NCBI RefSeq assembly: GCF_041296265.1
Contig: NC_091693.1
Coordinates: 21,080,001-21,144,000, forward strand
Reading direction: 5' to 3'
DNA: 64,000 bases
Source of the DNA: Equus caballus
Taxonomy: Eukaryota > Chordata > Mammalia > Perissodactyla > Equidae
The notes beneath the pieces are model-generated. The model made no database searches. It was given only the letters and a program-made list of their open reading frames with translations, and had not been told where the DNA came from. Positions 1-12,260 of this stretch are shown here, one piece after another (the stretch's first letter is position 1; each line of letters begins with the position of its first letter). A program made the position numbers and the translations under genes.

Positions 1-29
1 TGTTGTTGTATTTGGTGAAACTGGCATGA

Positions 30-2760
30 AGCAAGCAATTTAAAGGAGCAATACAGAGGCGAGTAAACAAAAAGCATTAGCAAGAACATCCCCTTGCCCT
101 GTGGCTCAGCCAGGTGGGGCAGACAGACATCATCCAAAGGAGGGACAATGCCTGAGTGTGAACAGGAGAGGTGGGAGAAGGAGCGGAGACAGGAGACCAG
201 TACCACCCACTCCTGGTTGTCTGCTCTCCCCCAGCCTTGATCCATCCCCACGTCTTTGCTCTCCTGGCCCCAAATCTAGACCTTAAGCCTCCTCTCAGCC
301 CTTTTTTGCAGAGTAGGGAGCTACCTGATCTCGGGTCCTCACTGTGTTTCAGCACCACGGACAGCACCAGCTTCCGCTCCTGGGTCTCCCAACGGCCCAG
401 ATGGTCTCCCGGGGGAAGGAGCAGCTCTGTGTGCCAAGCATTTACCAGGGCCCGGGGCCGAGTGGGAGGATCCCGGAGAAGGGTCTGGTGACATTCTAGG
501 TCAATGATGCTGGTCAGGGCTATCCAGGACCTTCCAGCGTGTGCTGCCATCCTCAGATTTGTCTTCTTCATCCCCTATAGGTGTTAACTAGCGATTGAGT
601 GCTGTTTTGATGCGAGAACAGTCTAGCCAGTGTTTCACCAGTAATTATATGGAATAACAAAGCCAGTCTTGGAGGATCATTGATAAGAAAACATTTATCA
701 CTCAAAAAGGAAGTCCTTATGGTGTTTCACAGCTGTTTCAAGACCTTGGGAGAAATAAGCTTTCCTTGTAATTTTGTAGCTGCCCCTCACCCAGCCTGAA
801 CCCCACCCATCCCTGAGGGAATGCTTTCTGTCTTTCTCCATCTGAGCTGATTTTCACTTTCAGCCTGCAACAGGCATTTCCTCCTTCAGAGTTTTCTCAC
901 ATTTCTGTCTGGAGCCTCACAGTCTCTCAGTAGGTGGTCTCAACCCCTCCAGAGCTCCTGCCAGACTCTGCCCAGACACTTCCTGCAGTTATGAGCCCAG
1001 GCTATCCCGAGCACCAGAATCGTGAAGAGGCAGGAAGTCAGGGTCCTGACAGGGCTGGAAACAGGAACTTCACCCTTCCCAACACTCCCCCAAGTGTGCC
1101 CCTCTCTAGGTCCTCACCCTGCTCAGGTGTGCCCACCGGGGGCTGGCTTGCTCCTCCCCTATGGCCTCTCCAGGATCTACTACATCAGGAGATCAGGGCC
1201 CTTCCCTGGTAACCCCTCATCTGAGTCCCCCAAACACTAGAAAAGGGTTCACTATCTTGTCAACCCCAAAGCCAGCATTCTACAGGACTCTGATCTGATT
1301 CCCGCTTTTCCTGTCAAGTCTGTGGGCCTCTGGAAAAGGAAGGATGAGAAAAACTCAAGCTCACGTGCCCTTCAGGACAGGGCAAGGGCCTGGATATGGA
1401 GCCCTAAAGGAAGAGATGGACACGGGGACACCATGATCATTGTTTCCCAAACCTGTTGCCCCACCCCCAACCCACCTCTGCACATTAGGGAAGCACTTGG
1501 TGAGCTGGCCCTGGCCCTACACAGAAAAACAAACAAACTTGTTCACCTTTCAACTCTGGTCTCCCAAATTGTTCCCTATGGTTGTGAGTGAGTAAATGGA
1601 GGGAGAAGAAATACACATATGTATGTAATTTTGTTTAACAAAATTTAAGCAATACTTTATGCTGGATTTTGCTACTAGTGTATTTACTTGTATGTAGTTT
1701 TGGGAAGCCTGTCACTTGACACGTATCCATCATCTACTATGTAATTTATCCTTACTGTGTGCAAAGAGGGTCTGCAGTACATGTGAGAGACACACGTTCT
1801 TGCCTCCAAGGACTCACTTTCTATAGTTGGAACATAAATACACAGTTAAGGAAATGTATTCTTAGCTGCTCTGTGCTCCTCCCAATCTGTTCTCCACAGA
1901 GAAGCCAGAGTAAATTCTAAAAGTGCAATAGTGTCCCTTTTCTGCTTCTAACCCTCCAGTGGCTCCCAGTTTCTGAAATAGACAAAATCCTTTAAGATGA
2001 GCCCAAGGTATTACATGGTCTGTCTTATTTGGCCGAGGGGAATCTGCTTCTAATGCCTACAATACCACAACACACATCAAAAAGCCAACAGAGGTACACA
2101 CGAGTTTATTCATTTATTCTATCAAAGGATAATTATTTTTTAAAAAAGGTAAAATCGTGACTCTCATAGAGATGTAAGATGAACACATGTTAAAGACTTT
2201 TTGTTGAAGGAAAAAACACATAGCATGAAACCCACCCTCTTAACCAATTTTTAGGTGTACAGTATTGTTAACTATAGGCACTATGTTGTACAGTGGACCT
2301 CTGAAATTTTTTCCTTGAATGACTGAAATTGATACCAATTGAACTGCAACTCCCTATTTTATTTAACTCAATGGGAGAACCAAGCAGAAATGGATGAAGT
2401 CCCAGAGGGAGAGAAAGGTCAGGGATACCCTGTGACTTTGGGCCACTTTCTGACATTTGGGTGATCTTTTCATTATCGGAACCCACCCCTGTGCTCACTG
2501 GTGTCACTATCCACCTGTCCCTGCTGCCATGGTCCAGTGGACACCATGACCTCACCTCCCTGGCTGCTGCCTCATGCCTGGAGTAGCACTGTGTTCATAC
2601 TGAGACTGACGACCGTGGAGTGGACAGGAAAGGTGGGATCATCTCTCAGCCTTCGGAAGGACTGAGACATGAAGCTGAGTGAGGTGAGAAGGGAAGTGGA
2701 CTCACCTGAGAGGAGCGGGGGACAAAGAAGCAGGTGGCAAAGAAGATTGGGCTCAGTGTG
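30..2760 (+). repeat. Segmental duplication block A
   Basis: Aligns in the same orientation and order with about 36800-40470. Examples are 40-115 with 36808-36885, 345-580 with 37105-37335, 600-1240 with 37360-38010, 1320-1870 with 38090-38640, 2200-2400 with 38970-39170 and 2430-2760 with 40100-40470. The copies look roughly 80-85 percent identical by eye. The block contains the arginine-TM core at 1110, an L2-like stretch (1880-2060) and an antisense L1 3' relic (2200-2330). No intact gene is present. Confidence 0.75.
1110..1188 (+). pseudogene. Degenerate arginine-TM exon core, copy A
   Basis: Starts right after CTCTCTAG and aligns base by base with 47832-47908 (GTCCTCACYCTG ... TATGGCCTC ... 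GGATCTAC ... ACATCAG). It is 79 nt against 77 and so shifted in frame, and the donor GT is lost (CAGGAGATC). It lies in duplicated block A. No ectodomain exon is recognisable nearby upstream. Confidence 0.6.
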
Positions 2761-3489
2761 GGAGGCCCAGGTGCTAAGTGGCTTCTGTCCCTAGACTTCC
2801 CCTTTGTCCTTCTCTGAGGATCCCATGGAGGTTGGAGTGGAGTTCTCGGGACCCTCAGAGGTGTCAAGAAAGTCCTTCCCATCCTTCTAGGCTCATCCCA
2901 GCTCTGATGGAACACCCCTTTGGATACTCCAGTTCCTTCCCAGACTGCAGGCTCCCTGAGGAAGCTCCTGAGACGTCTTCCTGGAAACATGATGTTGATG
3001 AAGGGACCTTGGCAGGAGGGAGCCAGGGTCCCCTGCATGGGACAGTAAGGAGCAACATTAGCTGCAGAGCTCATGGGGTGGCTCAGTTACCAGCCCCTTT
3101 TCCAAAAGAGGAAGAGGAGGAGGAGGAAGAGGAGGAGGAGATGATATGTTGGAGGAATTCAGACTTAGACTTCTTTGGACCCTCGAGCTGAAGGATGAAG
3201 AACTGACCGAGGCACAGGGGCTGGCCAGGGGCTGCAGCCAGGTCTGGAAGCAGACTCCCTGTATGCTGACACCAGCATCTTCAGCTCTGATCTTGCTCTC
3301 TGGAGGTATGAACTTACCTCCCAAACAATCTTGCTCACGTTTCACCTCCCATTGCATCTGTCCCACCATCCAGGCACATCCTCAGTCCCTCCACAGACTC
3401 CCACAGTCCTGTCTTCCTCATTGGATCAGTCTGGACCACGCCAGGCTGTGAATCTCTCTCTAGATCCCCTCCCTCTCCTGCATGTTACC

Positions 3490-4190
3490 AGGACACACAT
3501 AAAACTCACCAGTGACTCAGCCCCAAAGCCCAAGAGCACTGAGTGTTTAGGGAGGAAGTGGCTCCACTGGGTGGGGAGCATCTTATGGGCATAGGTCATC
3601 TCCCTTCTTGTCTCCAGCCTCCCCAACACAAAGATGCTCACTGTTTGGAGAATGGATGAATGAATGAATGAATAAATGGCTGTTGCCCTGACCTCATCTA
3701 GGATCCCTTTTTTCCTTCTGACCCAGGTGTTCAAACAGACCCTACAGAATCCTACATCTGGCAGGACTGACCACCTGGGCTCTAGATGAGGCTGTGATGT
3801 CTGGGGTCAGGGAGGAGCTGACAAGCTCCCTGGTGTAGACAACAGGGCTTAGAAGCACATGAGATGGGAGGACCTTAGAGTCTCTCTGTGTCCCATACCT
3901 CAGATGTCCTCAGAGGTCCTAGTTCAGTCTCCTGTGCTGGAGAGAAGCCCTGAGATGGGGGTAGGACATGGTGCCTGTTACTTGTCTGCTCCCCTCTGGG
4001 CTGGTCAGGGCGTCTGGGCTGTCAGGTGTCTTCTCCCTCTGTGCAGAGGACGTACTCAAGCCTGCAATTTCTCTTCTGTGAAAGGTCGAAGCCGCAGGCT
4101 CCACCCCAGCTTGCTGATAACCACACAGCTGCCCTGGCCTCCAAGTGGGGAGAGGCTGATAAGCTGGTGCTGAGATAATGTGGATGATCC
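3490..4190 (+). repeat. Duplicated CD33-type 5' flank, copy 1
   Basis: Matches 26170-26860 upstream of the CD33 pseudogene: GAGGAAGTGGCTCCACTGGG, an ATGA-type tetranucleotide run (3655-3677), CAGATGTCCTCAGAGGTCCT and a CTCTTCTGTGAAA stretch recur in order. Confidence 0.7.
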
Positions 4191-4192
4191 TC

Positions 4193-4675
4193 TGCAGCCC
4201 AGAGATGCTGCTGCTGCTGCAGCCACAGCTGTGAGGGTAACAGGTCTGAGGCAGAGATTTCCCGGTTGGGCTGCAGTCAGAGACTCTGTCCTGCAGTGGT
4301 CCCTGGAGGATGGTGCAGGACAGTCTGTTACCTTCAGTCAGTGACCATGAAGGAAGGCCTGCCTGTGCATCTTATCCCATTCTCCAATCCACCCACGGAT
4401 GTTCTGGAACCGACTTTAGCCCACTCAACACCCGCCTTCCAATCCTTGAGTTGGCCAACAGACACCTAATCCCCTTCTCGCCACAGATACTACCAAAACC
4501 TGGAAGAGAGAATCTGGGGCCAACTCAACCTCCTCGGGGAACAAGGGGCCCACTGTTGCTCTCTGAGCTTCAGGTTTTCCAAGATGTTGGAAAGTGGGAA
4601 GACTTTAGGATAAAGAAATATTATGTGAAATACGACTTCCAATATATGACACTGTCTCTGAAGGTGACAAGTAGC
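4193..4675 (+). pseudogene. Siglec signal + V-set remnant
   Basis: A Leu-rich start (MLLLLQPQL then stop) at 4193 is followed by V-set traces. Around 4519-4580 the frame reads GQLNLLGEQGAHCCSLSF, matching the family's GRFxLLGDxxxNCSLSI strand. In another frame, 4605-4668 reads FRIKKYYVKYD then MTLSLKVT, matching FFRVERGxxxKY...LSLxVT and retaining an arginine codon (AGG). Several frameshifts separate these pieces. The 700 bp upstream match the 5' flank of the CD33 pseudogene (26170-26860), so this is probably a duplicated CD33-type gene of which only the 5' part is recognisable. A possible C2 start at about 4837 is too weak to call. Confidence 0.68.
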
Positions 4676-5533
4676 CAGGGGTCCCAGGAGAGAACCCTAG
4701 AGACAGGAACACACCTGCTCCTTATCCAGTGGGGGTGGGAGGTGATCAGGACCCTGGGGCTGAGAGAGGGGGCACCGATGTGGAGGTTACCCCCAGGATC
4801 ACACTCTGGGATCTGAGTGTTTCTCTCCTCTCCAGCTTGTACCAGATACCCCACCACCTTCATCTGAAGTGCAACCATCTTGGAGCCTAAATAGCACTAT
4901 GTCAGCTGCTTGTGTAAGAGGATGCTTCTCCCTCCTACTGGGTCCCAAGCCCCCCGCCCCATTCCTAAGTACCTACCCATATGGTAGGGTCAAGGTCATG
5001 AGCCCAGCCCTGCTTGCCTGGTGAGCTTCCTAGGGGGTGGTAGGTCTATGGATAGACTCATTGGAGGAGTTCAGCCCAAAGACAAAAAATTATGTGATTT
5101 TTCAGGCCTGATCACAGGCAAATAGAAAGGCTTTTCCTGGCTGTCCTCATGGGGAAGCCGTCCTCCACGCACTCTTGACTCTCCAGGAGCTGGACTGCTG
5201 GGACCTGCTTCTCCAGTGCATATGATTTTGCACAAGCCCAGAAGGCAGGACTTAGGGGCTCTTGTCCTTCCTTGTTGTCTTACTTGGGCAAACTCCTTGC
5301 CTGCCTGAGCTTCACGGTCCATCTGTCACATGCAGAAATGGGCCGTAGGTGATCTTAAATGGGGAGTCACAGTTGACTTTGTGGTCTGAAGTTTCCTTTT
5401 CTGAGCTTGTGGCCCTTGGTTCTTGCCACAGTCTTCCTGTCTAAGCTTCCTCTGCCCTCCTATATCTGAAACTTTCTCTTCTCTCTCTGAGAGGGACCCC
5501 AGAAGGCAGGCTGTCCCAGGGCATGAGGACAGG

Positions 5534-8500
5534 ATGTCGCTGCAGCTGCTGCTGTTGCTGCCTGTGCTGTGGGGAGGTGAGTGGTCAAGGGGAGGAGGGA
5601 ACCCCACTCTGGGGAGGCCCTGGAGCTTCAGGCTGAGTTTCTCTTTCTCCCAGTGCCCACAGTTCAGGGTCAGAGCTACCCGCTGGAGCCACCTATGTCC
5701 CTGACAGTGCAGGAGGGCCTGTGTGTCGTCGTGCCCTGCAAATTTTCCTATCCGTGGACGACCCTTGGAACGCTCTACATGTTTTGGATCCGGAAAGGGG
5801 TGGATAGAAACCGTGATTCTTTGGTGGCTACAAACAAACCAAACCGGAAGCTGCACGAGAGCACCCAGGGCCGGTTCTTCCTCCTCGGAGACACCCAGGC
5901 CCGGAACTGCTCCATGAGCATCAGAGACGTCAACCTGGGGGACAGCGGGACTTACTTCTTTCGTACGGAGGACTCCATTAGGGAATACCCATATCTAGAT
6001 AAGACGTTCTCTCTGAATGTGACAGGTATGGTGGTGGCCCAGGGAAAAGCCCCAGAGGGTGGGGCACTGGAAATAGAATAATGAAGGTTCTGTTCTTCCT
6101 GAGGTTAGGATGGGGTGGAGATAGTCATGAAAAGACCCTGGGCAGGCTGAAAACACGCTGAGGGGACCCAACCTCCTCTCTGTTCTCTCCAGCCCTGATC
6201 CACAGGCCACACATCCATATCTCGGGGTCCCTGGAGTCCGGCCGACCCAGAAATCTTACCTGCTCTGTGCCCTGGGCCTGTGAGCAGGGCACTCCCCCCA
6301 TCTTCTCTTGGACATCAGCTGCCCTCATCTCTCTCGGACCCAGGACCCTCCTTTCATCAGTTCTTACCCTTACCCCACGGCCCCAGGACAATGGCACCAA
6401 CCTCACCTGTCAGGTGAAGTTCCCTGCTGCTGGTGTGACTGTGGAAATGACCATCCAGCTCAACGTCACCTGTGAGTGCTGGGCCAGGACACCCGGATCC
6501 CTGAGGGGGTAGAGCCAGGGCAGAGCTGGGGCAGGGCTTGATGCTGGGGTCCTGCTAGTCCTACAGGAAAGGATCCTCCTTTATCTGTTTCCATGGGTCC
6601 TGGGGGGAAAGGCCCAATACCCACCCAGCTGTCACCAGGGATGTTGAGGCTGCTACATCCTTCTGTCCCAGATGCTCCACAGAACATGGCCATCAGCATC
6701 TCCCAAGGAAACAGCACAGGTAGGAAAGAACCTCTTCTCTCCAGAGCTGAGATGGATGTAGGGTCTAGCTGGATCTAGTACTCCAATTGACCGGGGACCA
6801 AGTGAGAGAAAAGTGAGAAGCCAGCTACTGATGTCAGAGGTGGGGTGAGCACAAGGGGAAAGCCCCCAGATACCCCAGCTCCCTGAAGTTAACCTTTTGC
6901 TCACCCCAGAAAGATACTTTTCTCTGGCCAAATCCAACAGAAGCTATCGCATCCCTCTAGGTTCACCCTCCTTTCTGATGTTTCACCCCCTCCTTCTTCT
7001 GCAGACCCCTCATGACCCATCAACTGTTCACTATTTCCCTGTCCTGAGCCCTCTGTCCTCCATCTGCCTGACACTCTGAGCAGCTCCAGGGAAGTCGTCT
7101 GGACGTCTTCTGAAGGCCTGATGCCCGGTCCCCTCTTGTCCCCTCCTCAAAATTAGTGTGGAGTGAGATTTCCCCTTCGCGCACTCCATCTCTCTCTGTC
7201 TTTGTCTCTTTCTCTGCATTTCTCTTCCCAAAGCCTTCAAGATCCTGCATAACATGTCAACTCTTCCCGTCCTGGAGGGCCAGGCTGTGCGGCTGCTCTG
7301 TGTTGCTGACAGCAACCCCCCTGCAGAGCTGAGCTGGTTCCGGGGATCCCCAGCCCTCAACGCCACCCCCATCTCCACCAGCGCCGTCCTGGAGCTGCCT
7401 CACACGGGGAGTGCAGGAGACTTCACCTGCCTCGCTCGGCACGCGCTGGGCTCCCAAAATGTCTCTGTGAGCCTCTCCACAGTCTGTGAGTGTGGGGACC
7501 CCTGGGGCAGGAAAGCTGGGTCCTGGGGAGGGGAGCGGCACTGCTGACCTTCTCCTCCCTCCCCACAGACCCCCCACAGCTGCTGGGACCCTCCTGCTCC
7601 TGGGAGGACGAGGGTCTGCACTGTGGCTGCTCCTCCCGAGCCCAGCCGGCCCCCTCCCTGCGCTGGCGGCTGGGGGAGCGTCTGCTGGAGGGGAACAGCA
7701 GCAACGCCTCCTTCACCATCACCTCCAGCTCCTCCGGGCCCTGGGCCAAGAGCTCCCTGAGCCTCAGCTGGGGGCTCAGCTCCGGCCTCAGAGTCAGCTG
7801 TGAGGCCACAAATGTCCACGGGGCCCAGAGCGCCAGTGTCCTGCTGCTGCCAGGTCAGAGGTCGCCGAGGGGTGACGCCTTGGGAGTGAGGACCCCGGAA
7901 CCTTGTTTTAGTTTCCTAGGGCTGCGCTAACAAAGTACCTCAGACAGGAGGTTAAAAAATGGAGATTTATCATGTCACAGTTCTGGAGGCCAGAAGCCTG
8001 TGATCAAGGTGTCAGCAGGGCTGGTTCCCTCTGAGGCTGTGAGACTCTGTTCCAGACCTCTCCCTCAGCTTCTGCTGGTTTGCTGGCAATCGTTGGAGTT
8101 CCTTGCCATGTAGAAACATCACCCCAATCTCCATTTTTCAAGGTGTTCTCCCTGTCTGTTTGTAAATTTCCTGTTTTTAATGAGGACACAAGTTATATTG
8201 GATCAGGTCAAGCTAATGACCTCATTTTACCATTACCGCTGTAAAGATCCTGTCTCCAAATAAGGTCATATTCTGAGGTCTGGGGCAGGGGATACAGTGA
8301 GGGGCGTGGATTTCAAATATGAATTTTGAGGGGGAAAGAGTTTAACCCATAACAGCTCCAGAGAGATGGAGCTTGGAGGAGAGGAGCCCCAAGACCTGGA
8401 CCGGAGTGGCTGAGGGTGTAAGTTCCTTAGTCCTGTGGCCAGGAGAAGGGGCTGGTCCAGGGTCTACAGGACAATGGAATGCAGAGCGACTGAGTCCTGT

Positions 8501-11500
8501 TTGAGGACTGGGTACACTCAGGGAACAGACAGAGGGAGAAGTGTACTGGGGTTCGAGTAAACACTAAAGTCAAATTATCTACAGGTAAACCAGAACCCAG
8601 GGCCAGGGTGTTCCTGGGAGCAGTTGGGGGAGCTGGCATCATGGCCCTGCTTTCTCTCTGCCTTTTTCTCATCTTCAGGTGAGAGTGGGCTCCAGGGACA
8701 GAGGGAGAGGCTTGGGGTGAGAAGGGAATAAGGTCTCAGAATCTCAAGAAACCTGAGCTGGAGGAACTGGACTGGTTGGAAAGCCAGGAGCCGGGGAAGG
8801 GAGGCTGAGCAGTGGTGGCATGAATCAGCCTGTAACCAACAGGGCCAAACATGCAGTCTTTTCCCAGCTCTTGGTCCAGCTCTTGGGTTGGGGGAGCACC
8901 TGGAGAGAGGCCCCACCTCCTCCTACCTCATTCAGCACTTCCATCGTCTTTACAGGGAGTAGAGGGTGGCCTGCCTACTCCGGGCCCTAAATAACCAGGC
9001 TGAAATGCCCGGGGCTGTTCCCTTAGAGTGAAGACCTGCAGGAAGAAGGCAGGCCAGCCAGTGCAGAGGGTGGACGACATGAATCCAGTCGAGGGCTCAG
9101 GCTCCGGGGTGAGTGAAGGAAGATGAGCTCCATTTAACATTATCCCTGGTGGATGCCTCTTGGGAATGGCCCTGGGGCATTTCCATATTTACATCCAACA
9201 CTCCCAGAGTTCCACATGCTGTGGTCATTTTAAATTATCGACTCACCTGCTCTGATGGTTCTGTTTCTGATGGGGTAAGTATAGAGTTCAATTGGTTTGT
9301 CGGGGGTATTTATGACTCATAATCTTATTATCACTTTCCCCTGGAAATGTTAGCCTTTCCTTCTGTTGTTGATTACTGGAGAAGAGTAATGGCCCAAACC
9401 TAGTGTGTGTCAGATCCATTGGGTACAGGAAGGATGGTGGACACGGGCTTTGGAGTAGAGACCCCCGAGCACCCCAAAGTCACAATTCATCACCCCATTT
9501 TGCACTTTTCAAATCTACCGGCAAGTTTATTTAATTATCAATACTGAATCTATGGAAGCACCCTTTACATAGAATAAAATGCACCCATTTTAAGTGTAAG
9601 TTACATGAATTTTGACAAATGTGTACACCCTGTAACCATGTCCCCAATCAAGATGAGGGACATTTCCATCACTCCCAAAATTCCCCTGTTCCCCTTCCCA
9701 GTCAACCCCCTCTTCCCAGCAATCACTGATTTCTGTCGCTAAAGATTAGTTTTATCCATTCTGGAAATTCATAGAAATGGAACCTGCAACATGTACTCTA
9801 TATAGCTGGTTCTATCACTACCTCAAAGATATAAAAGTCCTAAACAGGTATGCCCCCAATAACAGAGCATCATCCATCACAAGAAATGAACCAAAACTGA
9901 CAGGACTGCAAAGAGAAATAGACACACCTACAATCATAGTTGATTATTTCAAAACTCCTTTCTCCATAACTAGTAGAACGAGGAGACAGACAATCATTTT
10001 TTTAAATTCAGTTTACTTAGTTCCCTGTCCTGTTTCTCCTTGGTCCATCTTGGGAATGGAGTCCTCAGGGTGTGCTAAGCCCCCATCAGGAATCCTGGGG
10101 ATGGAATCATGGATGCCAGGAATCAGGATGTATCTTTTCCATTACTTTGCTTTCAAAGTTTCAGTGAACTTTATTTTAATGACTGTCTCTTGTAGTCAGT
10201 CGAGCCCAGTGGTTCAAAGCTCTGGAGCCAGACTGCCTACATCTAAGCCTCCTTTCCCTACTGACGAGCTGTGTGACCCTGGACAAATGATATGCCCTCT
10301 CTGATGTCTCTTTATTTTCTGTGACATGGACATCTGAGGCCACCCTGTGTCACTGAGTTGTGAGGAGTACTTAAAACAGTACCTGGGAGACACTGAGCAC
10401 AGTGCTCATTACCACATATCAGAGCCCTTCCCTTCTCCAGTGAGTGAGTCCCAAGGGTGGTTTGTGGTTGTTGTCTTCTTCCCTGTTGCATCCCCAGGAC
10501 CTAGAGGAATGCCTGACTCATAACTCACAGCAGGTACTCAATAAATATTTCCGGAATAAATCACTGAATAAAGGTCTTGCTGGAAACCATTTTCTATTAA
10601 AATCTCTGTCTCTGTCTTTTGATGGGTGAGTTTCATCCATATGCAAATACTGTAGCCATGATTACTCACAGACACGATTCTTTCTTTCCCGTGTTTTGGC
10701 TGCAGTAGATTAGCACAGCTGGTCCGTCGTTGACTTTCATCTTGCCTTCGCCCACTCTGGGCAGCCTTCTCTCTCTCTTCTATTTGCTCTTCAATAGCAA
10801 AGCCCTTTCCTCCTGATCTGAGAACTGTTTGTCTTTGCCTCTCTGAGCTGCTGTTTGAGGGTTTCTGTTTCATGGGTCTGCAGCCTGAAGGTGCTGTGGG
10901 CAGGAAGCAGAGAGGGGCGAGGTGTCTGGTGGAATCTTTCCTGCAGGACCTGGTATCTCTTCCGTCTTCTAGGGCCTGTCTGGAAACTGGGTGTGCCCCC
11001 TGCCCCTGCTTTATATTTAAAAATATCTCCTGTCTCAAATTGAGAACTTGAAATGTATTTGGTGTCTATTTGTTTAGTAACTGCTTCTCCTAGGAAACCA
11101 TCACCTGTATGGTGTCAGGGGCTGGGTCTGCTTTCTTCATTACTGTACACACAGCACCTGGCACACGGCCCCAACAGAGGATGGCGCTATAGCGAGAAAG
11201 AGCTGGGTGTGAGTACTGGCTCAGGGGTGCATGTATAGAGACGTGTGTCTTCAGGGCAATGCATGTAATCTCTCTTAGCGTTAGTTTTACTGTTTGTAAG
11301 CTAAACATTACAACAGTCTCTACTACCCGCATCTTTTTTTAGAATACAATGCATTTAATATAAACACCCACTAAGGATTGGAAAATCTTAACAATCTTAA
11401 TTATAAACTATTTTTGAATAAATGAACGGGTAAATAATCAGAGTTCCATCTGCCACAATCACATTCTGGTCTTGGCTGCCCTCTCCCAGACCCTGTTGCC

Positions 11501-11707
11501 CGGCTCTGAATCCATTCTCTTCCTTCCATTCAGGCGCATCAGCACCAGGTCAGGACAGACTCCCCCTCAGATGACCCAGCCGCTGCTGGGGCGAACCCCA
11601 TCTCAAGAGAGGAACAGGAGCTCAACTATGCTTTCCTCAGATTTCACAAGCCTCAGGGACAAAAAGGCACCAACACCGAGTACGCAGAGATCAAGACACA
11701 CAAGTGA
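5534..11707 (+). CDS. SIGLEC5: SIGLEC5-like inhibitory sialic-acid-binding receptor (9 exons, intact)
   Basis: Coding exons read at GT/AG sites: 5534-5576, 5654-6025, 6193-6471, 6672-6719, 7234-7485, 7569-7853, 8585-8678, 9027-9108, 11534-11707. They join in frame to 1629 nt, 542 residues (human Siglec-5 is about 551). Order: signal peptide (1-16, [14 protein letters not shown]); V-set domain (about 20-138) with Cys 38, 43 and 100 and sialic-acid-binding Arg118 in TYFFR; three C2-set domains (139-231, 248-331, 332-426) with a 16-residue linker after the first; transmembrane helix (about 435-457) without a charged residue; tail with ITIM LNYAFL (Tyr517) and distal EYAEIK (Tyr535). The four-Ig layout and domain 4 ([14 protein letters not shown]) are typical of SIGLEC5/SIGLEC14; the uncharged helix and ITIM fit SIGLEC5. 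Expected role: cell-surface inhibitory receptor recruiting SHP-1/SHP-2. The V-set after the Arg ([10 protein letters not shown]) departs from the usual VERGxxKWxY pattern, so ligand preference may differ. Strict orthology is inferred. Confidence 0.93.
7904..8354 (+). mobile_element. Ancient solo LTR (ERVL/MaLR type) in SIGLEC5-like intron 6
   Basis: About 450 bp running from TGTTTTAGTTTCCTAGGG to AACCCATAACA with the internal landmarks TCACAGTTCTGGAGGC and CTCCAAATAAGGTC. The sense orientation matches the host gene. It is a fossil with no coding part. The family name is from memory of MLT-type consensus sequences. Confidence 0.7.
9520..9980. mobile_element. L1 relics in SIGLEC5-like last intron
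   Basis: 9540-9790 resembles an antisense mammalian L1 3' region (TTTTGACAAATGTGTACACCC, ATCAAGATGAGGGACATT). 9830-9975 resembles sense L1 ORF2 (CCCCCAATAACAGAGCATCA, AGAGAAATAGACACACCTAC). Confidence 0.6.
10195..10420 (+). mobile_element. MIR SINE
   Basis: Core MIR pattern: CTCTGGAGCCAGACTGCCT ... GCTGTGTGACCCTGGACAAA ... TGAGGAGTACTTAAA. It lies in the SIGLEC5-like last intron. Confidence 0.7.
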
Positions 11708-12029
11708 GGATTTATTTTCTCATAATTCTGGAGGCTGAAAGTCAGATCCACAAGTCAGCAGGGCTGGTTCCTTCTGAGGCCTCTCTCCTGGGCTTGCAGA
11801 CAGCTGTGTCCTCCGTGTGGCTTCATATGGTCTTTCTTCTGTTTGTGTCTGTGTCCTAACTTCCTCTTCTGATAAAGGTACAGGGTGTATTGGATTAGGG
11901 CACACCCTAATGACCTCATTTTGACTGAATTACTTCTTTAAAGACCCTGTCTCCAAATAAAGTCTCATCCTAAGGTTCTGGGGCTTAGGATTTCAACTTA
12001 TTAATTTTATGATTTTTCTGCCCATAACA
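11708..12029 (+). mobile_element. Ancient LTR fragment abutting the SIGLEC5-like stop codon
   Basis: Same family as 7904-8354, beginning at GGATTTATTTTCTCATAATT directly after the TGA and ending at CCCATAACA. The LTR therefore supplies the start of the 3' UTR. An AATAAA lies at 11956-11961, about 250 nt after the stop. Confidence 0.7.
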
Positions 12030-12099
12030 CTCAGCCTTTGACTATTTTAAAATTAATGCCATTCTTGGCATTGGTATGAATCCCTGTTGTATGTGGAAA

Positions 12100-12260
12100 A
12101 CCACAGGGATTGTGTTAGAAATAACTGAGTTTAAATCCACCTATGCCACTTACTGAGTGAGTCCCTTTAATCTCTCTGTGTTCACTTTGCTGTCCTGCAA
12201 AGCAGAGGAATCATCCCTTTAATCATATTATTGTGAAAGAGGAAAACAGACATAAAAAAC
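12100..12260 (+). mobile_element. MIR-like SINE
   Basis: ATGCCACTTACTGAGTGAGT ... CTGTCCTGCAAAGCAGAGGA ... ATTATTGTGAAAGAGG resembles MIR. Confidence 0.5.

Noticed and set aside
2646-3369. Overlapping frames of about 100-140 residues on both strands
   Set aside because: No domain, no splice context and a GAG-repeat stretch (3107-3141); probably chance.
4837-4920. C2-set exon following the 4193 V-set remnant
   Set aside because: An acceptor-like CTCTCCAG is present but the downstream reading lacks the TCSVPW strand; too weak to call.
7400-7819. Antisense open frames of 128-139 residues
   Set aside because: Shadow of the GC-rich third and fourth Ig exons of the SIGLEC5-like gene; no independent features.
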